From NCBI RefSeq assembly GCF_039542225.1, contig NZ_BAABHS010000027.1, positions 1 through 64,000 of the forward strand: a DNA stretch of 64,000 nucleotides, read 5' to 3'. The stretch's first letter is position 1; the number at the start of each line of letters is the position of its first letter. The notes under the pieces were generated by a model. That model was not told the origin of the DNA. It did not search any database and worked only from the letters and a program-made list of their open reading frames with translations. Of this stretch, positions 16,331-24,264 are shown in pieces. The position numbers and the translations under genes were made by a program. The stretch is from Yinghuangia aomiensis. GTDB lineage: Bacteria > Actinomycetota > Actinomycetes > Streptomycetales > Streptomycetaceae.

Positions 16331-18559
16331 TCAGCCTCCTTCCCGGCCGAGGAACACGGCGCGCGCCAAGTCGTCGCGCTCGGCGAGTTCACGGGCCGGC
16401 CCGGTGAAGCGGACCTGCCCCTTCTCCAGGAACACCGCACGGTCCGCGATCGCCAGGGCGATGTTGAGGGACTGCTCGACCACGATCATCGTGAGACCGT
16501 CGGCCTTGAGGCGTTCGAGGATCACGAGGAGTTCCTGCACCACCACCGGGGCCAGCCCCAGAGACAGTTCGTCGATCAACAGGACCTCGGGCTCGTGCAT
16601 GAGCACCATCGCCAACGCCAACATCTGCTGCTGGCCGCCCGACAGCGAACCGGCAACCTGGCTCTGGCGCCCCGCCAGATCCGGGAAGAGATCCAAGACA
16701 TAGGCGAATTGCTGATCCCGGCGCCCGACGTCCCGCCGCATGCGGAAGGCCGCCATTTCCAGGTTCTCCCGCACCGTCATGTCCGGGAACACGCCCTTGC
16801 CGCCCGGCAGGAGATGGATGCCGTACCGCCCCCTCTGCTCGGGCGCGACGTAGGTGATGGTCCTGCCACCCAGACGCACCACACCTCGCGACGGTGTCCC
16901 CAGACCGCAGACGACCTTGAGGATCGTCGACTTGCCCGCACCGTTGGTCCCCAGCAGCGCCAGGGTCTCGCCGCGCCGGACGTCGAACGCGACGTCGAAC
17001 AGCACCTGGACGTGGCCGTACGAGAAGTCGATGTTGTTGACCTGCAGCACGGGGATGTTCTCGGGGTCCTCCTTCTGGCGTTCCGCCTCGTCCAGTTCCT
17101 CGCGGAGTTCCTGAACCACCAACGACAGGTCGTTCCGGATGAATGAGGCGCTGCGGACCATCAGCAGGCCCCCCACCGCGCTGGCGGGCACTCCGAGCAC
17201 CAGGACGGCGACGCGCGGATCATAGGCGTTGCTGATCAGACCGGAGAGAATGGCACCGCCGGTCGCCCCGACGAAGAAGATGTACAGCGATCCCAGAGCC
17301 GCCCCCAGCCCACGCAGGCGATAAGGGATGACCGACTGCATGATCGGCGCCGTCATCGCGAAGGCCACCGAACTGAGCATCCCGCCGGGAATTCCCACCA
17401 GCATGAACGCCCAACCCGTCGGCATGAACCACTGCAGGGGCAGCAGAACCACACTGGGCAGAAGCAGATATCCGAGCATCACCAACGCGCGAGCCGGGTC
17501 GCGGTGGTAGACCCGGTCGTACCAGGGGCCGACGAACGGAAGCAGCGCCAGCACGGCGACGCCTGTGACGGAGCCCCACACGCCGCGCTCAAACGTGGAC
17601 ATGCCGTAGTGGTCGTCGGCCCACAGGTTGCTCAGCACCGAACCCGTGAAGAGGCTGAATCCCAGCGCGGAGAAGGCGAGGATGGCCGTCTTCATGGTGC
17701 GGATCCGCATCAGTCGAGCGAACGCCGCCTCGACCGAAATAGGCATGGGCCGAGCGTCTTCGATCACATCGCCGAGCACCGACTTCATCTCGTGCCGGCC
17801 CCGCTGCGGCTCGGGAAGCCGGAACGCCCACAAAGCCACTACGAGCGTAGGCAGCCCGAGCACCAGGAAGGGCCATCGCCACCCGTTCGCCCCTCCGGCC
17901 CACGTGGCGATGCCCGCGACGATGAGCGGGCTCAAGGCCCCGGCTGTGCGTGCCGAGCTGAAGGTGACCGCGGAAATCCGTCCGCGTACTCCGATCGGAT
18001 AGGCGTCGGCAAGCAACGACCCGTTCGCCGTGTTGTTGCTGGCCTTGGCCACACCGACGCCGAAACGCGCGAGGAAGAAGAGGAAGGCATTTGCCGCCAA
18101 GCCGGACGCCAGGACCATCGCGGAAAACATGACCCCCGCCGCACCGATGACCCGGCTGCGCCGGTACCGGTCCGCCAGCCAGCCCATCGGCAGTGCACCG
18201 AGCACCAGGAAGGCGCCCGCGGCTGCCGAGATGAAGACGATCGCCGCGTCGCTCAGCCCGAAGGAGTCCCGGATGTCCGGCGCGAGGATGCCCAGGGTCG
18301 CCGACTCGAGTTCGTCGAGGGTCGCCAGGGCGGCCAGTGTCAGGAAGGTGACCGATCCGCCGGCCGCCAATCCGTCCCGCAGCGTGAGGTGTTCGCCACC
18401 TACCCCGGGGAGCAGCTCGTCCGCGAACAGCACTTCCTTCTGCGCTTCGGCCTGCTGCTCGCGCCTCTGGGTCTCGGCGTCGATCAGTCCCGCGGCGAGT
18501 CCGGCCGCCGACGTTTGCGGTTCTCCGGGAGACCGGGCGGAGTCGTACGGCGCGCTCAC
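16331..18559 (-). CDS. MFS transporter fused to a LivF-type ABC ATPase
   Basis: About 742 aa from GTG 18559 (SAPYDSARSPGEPQ); this start is uncertain, since the frame is open to 18715 and no strong ribosome site is visible. Residues about 60-450 form a 12-helix major facilitator with a motif A-like GWLADRYRRSRVIG. A charged linker with ELREELDEAERQKEDPEN follows. Residues about 502-742 are a complete LivF ATPase: GTNGAGKST, the signature LSGGQQQMLALAMVL, Walker B LLIDELSLGLAP and VVEQSL. The gene lies between the binding protein and the LivHMG fusion, so its ATPase is the natural second motor of that importer. What the MFS domain does there is unknown. Confidence 0.85.
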   Translation of the reverse strand: MSAPYDSARSPGEPQTSAAGLAAGLIDAETQRREQQAEAQKEVLFADELLPGVGGEHLTLRDGLAAGGSVTFLTLAALATLDELESATLGILAPDIRDSFGLSDAAIVFISAAAGAFLVLGALPMGWLADRYRRSRVIGAAGVMFSAMVLASGLAANAFLFFLARFGVGVAKASNNTANGSLLADAYPIGVRGRISAVTFSSARTAGALSPLIVAGIATWAGGANGWRWPFLVLGLPTLVVALWAFRLPEPQRGRHEMKSVLGDVIEDARPMPISVEAAFARLMRIRTMKTAILAFSALGFSLFTGSVLSNLWADDHYGMSTFERGVWGSVTGVAVLALLPFVGPWYDRVYHRDPARALVMLGYLLLPSVVLLPLQWFMPTGWAFMLVGIPGGMLSSVAFAMTAPIMQSVIPYRLRGLGAALGSLYIFFVGATGGAILSGLISNAYDPRVAVLVLGVPASAVGGLLMVRSASFIRNDLSLVVQELREELDEAERQKEDPENIPVLQVNNIDFSYGHVQVLFDVAFDVRRGETLALLGTNGAGKSTILKVVCGLGTPSRGVVRLGGRTITYVAPEQRGRYGIHLLPGGKGVFPDMTVRENLEMAAFRMRRDVGRRDQQFAYVLDLFPDLAGRQSQVAGSLSGGQQQMLALAMVLMHEPEVLLIDELSLGLAPVVVQELLVILERLKADGLTMIVVEQSLNIALAIADRAVFLEKGQVRFTGPARELAERDDLARAVFLGREGG

Positions 18560-18723
18560 CGAACGAGCCGGTTCGCGCGCAGGAAGGGAACAAACGGTGG
18601 CATGACAATCTCCGCGGATTACGGGACGGGAGTGCCGCCGACGCGACGCCCCGGATCCGAACTGCCGGTGCGGCCATGGTGTTCGGGCACCCGGTCGGTC
18701 GCGTCGGCGACGCATCCGGCGGT

Positions 18724-20025
18724 TCAGGAGGTGGCGACGAACTTCCGCTTGGCGGGGTCGAAGACGGCCAGCCGCATCGGAATCGCTCCGTGCGGCGTTT
18801 CACGCGAGTAGTTGGCCTTGTCGGCGTTTCCGGGCAACTGCAGCGGGCCGAGGCCGAATCCGGCGTTCTGGAAGGTCTCGTAGTTCAGGTCCTTGCCGGC
18901 CTTGTCGGCGATCGCCTTGAACAGCGTGAGGGCGCGGCAAGCCGTCTGGGTGGACACCTGCGGCGTCGGCTTGCCCGCGGGCACGGTCTCGGGATCCACG
19001 GACAACGTGCCCTTGAGCGCGGGAATGGCCGACTCGACGGTGGCGACGCAGTCCTGCAGCGTCGGTTCGTTCCACGTCGTCTTCGGACCGAGCGCGGCGG
19101 CGTTCGTCACGGGAGTCAGATCCCGCGTGTTCGCATCACCCGTGTAGATGGATGCCGACGACGAGCTGGTGAACAGCAGGCGCGGCCGGTAGTCCGTCTT
19201 CGCCAGCTGCTTGGGGAACTCCCCTCCCATGCCACCGACCACGACGACCGTGTCGGCCCCCGCCGCCTGGAACTTCTGGATGAACACGCCCGTCTGCTGG
19301 GCGACCGCGGCCGCGTCGCGGAACGAGGCATCCAGGATGCCGGTCGCGACCGGGGTGACGCCGATCTTCTGCAGCGCGGGAATCACGGTGTCCGACACCA
19401 GGGACTGCTCGTTGACGACGCCGACGACGGCGACCTTCTTGCCCGCCAGCGCGTTGTCGGCGTTGAACAGGGCCATGGCGTCGCCTACTTCGTCTCCCCC
19501 GCGCTGATCGGAGAACCAGGGGGCTTGCGCCTGCGCATAGTTCTTGGAGGTGAGCGGGCCGCCGACGACGGCGGTCTTGTTCGTCTGCACATAGCAGAGC
19601 GGTTCGTTGGCGTTGAAGGTGCCGACAACGGCGAAGACCTTGGCGTCCTGGGTGAGCTTGACGCAGGTCTCCTGCGCGGCCGCCGGCGAAGCCACGTTGA
19701 TCGCGCCGAATACCGGGACGATCTTGCGGCCGTTGATGCCGCCCGCGTCGTTGATCTTCTTGATCAGCGCGTTGTACGTCGCCTCGTAGTCCCCCTGGTC
19801 GACGTTCAGGTACTGCTTGACCGCGGACAGGTCGGGGTAGGCAATGCCCACCTTGATCGAATCCTGGGTCACCCCGGGCGCGGTCTTGGCCGCCGGAGGC
19901 GCGCCGCCCTGCGAACCGGCACTGCCGGGGCTGTTCTTCTTCTCCGCGGAGCAGCCTGTGGCGACAAGCGTCGCGGCGGCCGCCAGCACGAAGGCTGTTC
20001 TCCATCTGGTGCGCAGGGACTTCAT
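18724..20025 (-). CDS. LivK-type substrate-binding lipoprotein
   Basis: A 433-aa precursor with a lipoprotein signal: KSLRTRWRT, a hydrophobic stretch and lipobox LVATGCS with Cys25. The mature part starts with a Ser/Gly/Pro-rich linker, then a periplasmic-binding type I (Peripla_BP_6) fold (VTQDSIKVGIAYPDLS, KINDAGGINGRKIVPVF, YVQTNKTAVVGGPLTSKNYA). It captures the substrate outside the membrane for the Liv-type fusion importer encoded downstream (164-bp gap). It is first gene of the operon. Its upstream region holds the LacI-type palindrome at 20223-20234 and an inverted repeat at 20287-20308. Confidence 0.92.
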   Translation of the reverse strand: MKSLRTRWRTAFVLAAAATLVATGCSAEKKNSPGSAGSQGGAPPAAKTAPGVTQDSIKVGIAYPDLSAVKQYLNVDQGDYEATYNALIKKINDAGGINGRKIVPVFGAINVASPAAAQETCVKLTQDAKVFAVVGTFNANEPLCYVQTNKTAVVGGPLTSKNYAQAQAPWFSDQRGGDEVGDAMALFNADNALAGKKVAVVGVVNEQSLVSDTVIPALQKIGVTPVATGILDASFRDAAAVAQQTGVFIQKFQAAGADTVVVVGGMGGEFPKQLAKTDYRPRLLFTSSSSASIYTGDANTRDLTPVTNAAALGPKTTWNEPTLQDCVATVESAIPALKGTLSVDPETVPAGKPTPQVSTQTACRALTLFKAIADKAGKDLNYETFQNAGFGLGPLQLPGNADKANYSRETPHGAIPMRLAVFDPAKRKFVATS

Positions 20026-20222
20026 CTCGGGCTCCGATTTCGTCGGGGTCGATTCGGTGCAAGCCGTGCGGTGCCGTCACGTCGCGGCAGTAAGGGGCAT
20101 TGCCGAGCCGGATGGTGAAGGGCTCAGGCGACCGGCGGGAGCTGTGCGGGCCGTGTTCGATGCGGGCCGGCCGGTGCGGCCGGCACGGGAGGCTCTGCAA
20201 CCAAGCCGTCTTCCACGACCTA

Positions 20223-20234
20223 TAATGCGCATTA
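20223..20234. promoter_or_regulatory. LacI-type operator (site 1 of 5)
   Basis: TAATGCGCATTA is a perfect palindrome with the central CG typical of LacI-family sites. Identical copies are at 23870-23881 and 35861-35872; one-base variants are at 24088-24099 and 63450-63461. Confidence 0.75.
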
Positions 20235-20286
20235 CTAATGCGGAACATCACACTCCCAGCCACCTGGGAGACCGGCAAGACACCTG

Positions 20287-20308
20287 CCGGTTACATTTCG
20301 GTAACCGG
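20287..20308. repeat. Inverted repeat in the livK/lacI promoter region
   Basis: The arms CCGGTTAC and GTAACCGG (8 bp, perfect) have a 6-base spacer. It could be an operator for a second regulator or a small hairpin in the lacI leader. No second copy was noticed in the window. Confidence 0.45.
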
Positions 20309-20427
20309 ATGACCTTGTGGATCGAGCGCGCCGCGGACGTCCGTCACATGCGGATGTCCCGTCGACGACGCCCGTCCGGGCCGTATCCTGAGCCCGGTCA
20401 CCCACCCGGCACTGCGACGAGAAGGCA

Positions 20428-21405
20428 ATGACGCGTCCTCGAAAGCGCCCCACCAGCACCGATGTCGCCCGCGCCGCGGGGGTCTCGCAAACGACGGTCA
20501 GCTTCGTGCTCAACAACCGGCCGGGGCATTCGATCCCCGAAGAGACCCGGCAGCGAGTACTGGACGCCGCACGTCAGCTGGACTACCGCCTGAACGCGTC
20601 CGCGCGAAGCCTGGCCGCGGGGCGCAGCGACATTGTGCTCTTGGCCGTCCCGGACGTTCCCCTGGGAGCGGGCCTCAGCCACTTCATCGAGGGGCTTGCC
20701 GACGCCTTGGCCGCCCATCGCCTGACCCTGGTCACCCACCTGGCCGGGCCGCGCGGGCGCGCGCTGCCCGATGTCTGTGCCAGTGTCGGTGCTTCGGTCG
20801 TCGTCGGTTCCGAACCGTTCGACGCGGAGACGGTCGAAGCACTGCACCGCGCCGGCGCCGATGTGGTGCTGCCCGCCGCCGCCGAAGGCGTCTCCTCAAT
20901 GGCGCCCATAGGCCATATGCAGGCCCAACACCTCATCGATCGCGGTCATCGCCGCCTCGGCTACGCGATGCCCGCTCACCACGCGCTGCGGCGGATGGGG
21001 GAAGAGCGTCTCCGCGGCGCAAGGGACGCCTGCACGGCCGCGGGTCTCCCGGAACCCGTCGTCGCAACAATCGGCCTGGCCACGGCGAGTGCCTCCGAGG
21101 CGGTGGCCGGCTGGCGGGCGGAGTCGGTGACGGCCGTGTGCGCTTTCAACGACGAGACCGCGATCGCGGTCCTCGCGGGCATGCGGGCCCATGATCTCCG
21201 GGCGCCGGGGGACATCGCCGTGATCGGTGTCGACGACATCCCCACCGCGCCCCTCTCCGACCCGCCCCTGACCACGGTCCACTTCGACGTGGACGCCGTG
21301 GTCCGCCGCCGCGCCGAATGGGTCGTGGCCGAACTGAGGGGGGGCGAGCCGGTCCCCGTGACCGAAGGGTTCGCACCGGAGTTGGTGCTGCGGTCCTCGA
21401 CATGA
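20428..21405 (+). CDS. LacI-family transcriptional regulator
   Basis: A 325-aa regulator. The N-terminal helix-turn-helix and hinge are clear (STDVARAAGVSQTTVSFVLN, then VLDAARQLDYRLNASARSLA), followed by a sugar-binding periplasmic-like core ending GDIAVIGVDDIPTAPLSDPP and TTVHFDVD. Such proteins normally repress sugar-use genes until a sugar binds. It is divergent from the Liv-type importer operon and flanked by GH3. The palindrome TAATGCGCATTA in this intergenic region and in front of four other units is its probable operator. No start ambiguity was noticed. Confidence 0.93.
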   Translation: MTRPRKRPTSTDVARAAGVSQTTVSFVLNNRPGHSIPEETRQRVLDAARQLDYRLNASARSLAAGRSDIVLLAVPDVPLGAGLSHFIEGLADALAAHRLTLVTHLAGPRGRALPDVCASVGASVVVGSEPFDAETVEALHRAGADVVLPAAAEGVSSMAPIGHMQAQHLIDRGHRRLGYAMPAHHALRRMGEERLRGARDACTAAGLPEPVVATIGLATASASEAVAGWRAESVTAVCAFNDETAIAVLAGMRAHDLRAPGDIAVIGVDDIPTAPLSDPPLTTVHFDVDAVVRRRAEWVVAELRGGEPVPVTEGFAPELVLRSST

Positions 21406-21528
21406 AATCGAGGGCAGCGGAAGCATCCGCCTCGCCATGACGCGCCGTCCCCGGAACGGGCCGGCGAGCGGTCGACGATGCGGAACACGGGAACCGGCGC
21501 GTGTGGCCGGGCGAGTCCGTCCGTCGGC

Positions 21529-23808
21529 CTACACGTGCTCCCCGGCATCGAAGAGGCCGAAGATCTCTTCGGGGTCCATCCGGCCCCCGCTCATCGAGAC
21601 GAGGCGGGACAGCGGCAGCGACTCGACCATTCGCATCACCGTGGGGTCGCTGGCCGCCGCCGACCCTTCCACCCGGCTCATGGCTCGGAGGAGTGCCGGG
21701 CCGGCCTTGGGGTGTGCCAGCCACTCGCCGACCGTGGAGTCCGGGGTGAGCGCCGCCTGCTGTGCAGGCGCATCGATGGTTACGCGGGCGGCCAGGCGGC
21801 AGTCCCGGGAGGAACCGCCGACGTGGATGTCGAAGTCTCCCGCTTCGAGGACCCAGCCGCCGCGCGTGCTGCTGTAGAAGGAGAAATCGCGTGCGCGCAG
21901 TTCGAATTCGACCTGCGTCGACGCACCGGGGGCGAGTTCGACCTTGGCAAACGCCTTCAGTTCGCGCACGGGCCGGTCGATCGAGGATTCGGGGTCGCCG
22001 ACGTACACCTGCACGACCTCTTTGCCCGGGAGTGAACCCGAGTTGGTCAAGGTGAACCGAAGGCGTACCGCGACGCCGTCCCCCGCGCCGGCAATGCTGG
22101 TGCCGAGATCGCTGTACTCGAAGGCCGTGTAGGACAACCCGTGCCCGAACGGGTAGGCAACCTGCATGTTCCGGGCGTCGTAGTAGCGGTAGCCGACGTA
22201 CAGCCGCTCGGCGTAGGAGACCACGCTGTCACTGCCGGGGAAATCCAGAAACGACGGGGTGTCCTCCAGCCGCAGCGGGATGGTTTCTGCCAGTCGCCCG
22301 CAAGGGTTGGCACGGCCAAACAGCAGATCGGCTATCGCCCCGCCTCCCGCCTGCCCGGTGAGCCACCCCTCCAGCACGGCCGCGGCGTGCCCTTCCCAGC
22401 TCGCAACGTCGACCACGCCGCCGTTCGCCAGGACGACGACCACACGGCTGTTGACCTCCGCCACGGCCTCCAGAAGACGCCGCTGGTCCGCCGGCAGCTC
22501 GATGTCCGTGCGATCGTGCCCCTCGGACTCCACTCCTTCGGACAGGCCGAGGAACAACACGGCGACATCAGCCCTCCCGGCCGCGGCCACCGCTGCGGAC
22601 AGCAGCTCCGGGTCCTCCTCGCCGGAGAGCCGGAAACCGGGTGAGAACTCGAGGCGCATCGACTGCCCCGCAGTCTCGGTCATCGCATCGAGGGTGTTGT
22701 CGACCTTGGTCGCGTTGACACGCGAGCTGCCCGCGCCCTGGTACCGCGGGGTGCGCGCGAACTCGCCGATGACCGCCACGCTCACGTCCGCGTCGGGGTC
22801 CAGCGGCAGAATCGCGTGGTCGTTCTTCAGCAGGACGGCGGATTCCGCGGCGGCGATCCGCGCCAGCGCGTGGTGACCGTCGAGATCGACGGCTCCGCCG
22901 GGCTCGCGCCCCGGTGCGGTGCGGCCGACGAGTTCGAGCAGGCGCGTCACGGCACGGTCGAGCACCGACTCGTCCAGTTCTCCCGCGGTGACCGCCCGGA
23001 CGAGCGACTCCGCGCTCGCGCCGTTGTTGGACGGCATCTCCAGGTCCAGGCCGGCCGACACCGCGGCAACGGGACTGGTGACCGCCCCCCAGTCGGAGAC
23101 CACCACACCGTCGAAGCCCCACTCGTCGCGCAGCACCTCAGTGAGCAGCCAGGAGTTCTGGGTCGCGTAGACGCCGTTGAGCTTGTTGTACGCCGCCATC
23201 ACCGTCCACGGCTTGGCGGTGGTGACGATGTGCTCGAACGCGGCGAGGTAGATCTCGCGGAGCGTGCGCTCGTCGACGCGCGCGTCGATCCGCATGCGGT
23301 CGGTCTCCTGGTTGTTGGCCGCGAAGTGCTTGACCGAAGCAGCGACGCCGGCGCCCTGCACTCCGGTCACGAAGGCGGCTCCGAGGTGTCCGCTCAGCAG
23401 CGGGTCCTCCGAGAGGTACTCGAAGTTCCGCCCGCACAGCGGCGACCGCTTGATGTTGACACCCGGCCCCAGGAGTACGGAGACCCCGGCTGCCCGGCTC
23501 TCCGCCGCCACGGCCTCGCCGATCCGGCCGATCAGGCCCACATCCCACGAGGACCCGAGTGCCGCCGCGGTGGGGAAGCATGTGGCGGGAATGCTCGCCT
23601 CGAAGCTGAACCGCTCGGCGGCGGGATCCTGCATGCGGAGACCGTGGGGACCGTCGGTCAGCACGATCGACGGCACGGCGACCCGCTCGACGGCGAACGT
23701 GTCCCAGCCGCCTCGGCCGGAGAGCAGCCTCGCCTTCTCCTGCAGGGTGAGAGCAGAAACAACCAGCCGGATGTCCGTCGCGTCGTGCACAGCCGTCCTC
23801 CGAGTCAT
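21529..23808 (-). CDS. GH3 glycoside hydrolase (beta-glucosidase/xylosidase type), copy 1
   Basis: A 759-aa enzyme starting at ATG 23808 (MTRRTAVHDATDIRLVV). It has the N-terminal barrel with LTDGPHGLRMQDP, VKHFAANNQETDRM, NKLNGVYATQNSWLL and nucleophile Asp in GVVVSDWGAVTS; the second alpha/beta domain (VAVIGEFARTPRYQGAGSSR, LFLGLSEGVESEGHDR); and a C-terminal Fn3-like domain (LPGKEVVQVYVGDPESS). A retaining exo-glycosidase, probably cytoplasmic because no signal peptide is present. It ends with a ~60-residue extension beyond the Fn3-like domain. The promoter carries a perfect LacI-type palindrome 61 bp upstream of the start. Confidence 0.92.
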   Translation of the reverse strand: MTRRTAVHDATDIRLVVSALTLQEKARLLSGRGGWDTFAVERVAVPSIVLTDGPHGLRMQDPAAERFSFEASIPATCFPTAAALGSSWDVGLIGRIGEAVAAESRAAGVSVLLGPGVNIKRSPLCGRNFEYLSEDPLLSGHLGAAFVTGVQGAGVAASVKHFAANNQETDRMRIDARVDERTLREIYLAAFEHIVTTAKPWTVMAAYNKLNGVYATQNSWLLTEVLRDEWGFDGVVVSDWGAVTSPVAAVSAGLDLEMPSNNGASAESLVRAVTAGELDESVLDRAVTRLLELVGRTAPGREPGGAVDLDGHHALARIAAAESAVLLKNDHAILPLDPDADVSVAVIGEFARTPRYQGAGSSRVNATKVDNTLDAMTETAGQSMRLEFSPGFRLSGEEDPELLSAAVAAAGRADVAVLFLGLSEGVESEGHDRTDIELPADQRRLLEAVAEVNSRVVVVLANGGVVDVASWEGHAAAVLEGWLTGQAGGGAIADLLFGRANPCGRLAETIPLRLEDTPSFLDFPGSDSVVSYAERLYVGYRYYDARNMQVAYPFGHGLSYTAFEYSDLGTSIAGAGDGVAVRLRFTLTNSGSLPGKEVVQVYVGDPESSIDRPVRELKAFAKVELAPGASTQVEFELRARDFSFYSSTRGGWVLEAGDFDIHVGGSSRDCRLAARVTIDAPAQQAALTPDSTVGEWLAHPKAGPALLRAMSRVEGSAAASDPTVMRMVESLPLSRLVSMSGGRMDPEEIFGLFDAGEHV

Positions 23809-23869
23809 GTCGAAGAGCCCGCGGGTCCGCACCGACAACTGCCGGCGGCCCACAGTCGGAATCTTGTTG

Positions 23870-23881
23870 TAATGCGCATTA
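23870..23881. promoter_or_regulatory. LacI-type operator (site 2 of 5)
   Basis: TAATGCGCATTA, identical to site 1, 61 bp upstream of the GH3 start codon. Confidence 0.75.
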
Positions 23882-24087
23882 CTAGCGCCCGTAGGCAAGA
23901 TAGGCGAACAGTGAGGGCTCGACAAGCGGCTATCTCGAGCAGCGGCCGGGGATTTGCCTCGGCAGCCGAGGGTAGGCAACGGGCGCCGCCGGCCGCCCAT
24001 GGCTGGGGCGGCAGGTTTCGAGACTGTTGCCGGCAGGTGTCTTGTGCGCCATCCGCCGATGTGCATACAGTGCTATTCCACGGTAGG

Positions 24088-24099
24088 TAATACGCATTA
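24088..24099. promoter_or_regulatory. LacI-type operator (site 3 of 5)
   Basis: TAATACGCATTA, one base from the perfect palindrome, about 165 bp upstream of the MFS gene start. Confidence 0.65.
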
Positions 24100-24264
24100 G
24101 CGCGAGGGTTCCTGCTTCGCCTCGGGCGCATACCTCCGCCGGGCGACCCCTCGCCGAACATCCTCTGTGCCGTCGGCAGCCGAGGGCGAAGGCCGCCGTT
24201 CACAACACTGCCTTCTGAACCCTGCGACGTCTGCTGCGACGCCCCCTGCGAAAGGCACCACCCC

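Larger units (their letters stand above)
20026..20427. promoter_or_regulatory. Divergent control region, binding-protein operon / lacI gene
   Basis: This 402-bp non-coding stretch separates the leftward transporter operon from the rightward LacI gene. A TATAAT hexamer at 20221-20226 overlaps the LacI-type palindrome, as expected for a repressor-controlled promoter. A second, unrelated 8+8 bp inverted repeat follows at 20287-20308. I see no small gene in it. Confidence 0.6.
23809..24264. promoter_or_regulatory. Divergent control region with two LacI-type operators
   Basis: This 456-bp gap lies between GH3 copy 1 (leftward) and the MFS gene (rightward). It holds a LacI-type palindrome near each gene, about 220 bp apart, so both units can be controlled separately or by looping. 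No small gene was recognised. Confidence 0.6.

Noticed and set aside
13317..16703. A very long open frame on the plus strand opposite the LivHMG fusion
   Set aside because: Its translation is Arg/Gln/Asp/Gly-rich without family motifs and mirrors codon bias of the real gene on the other strand.
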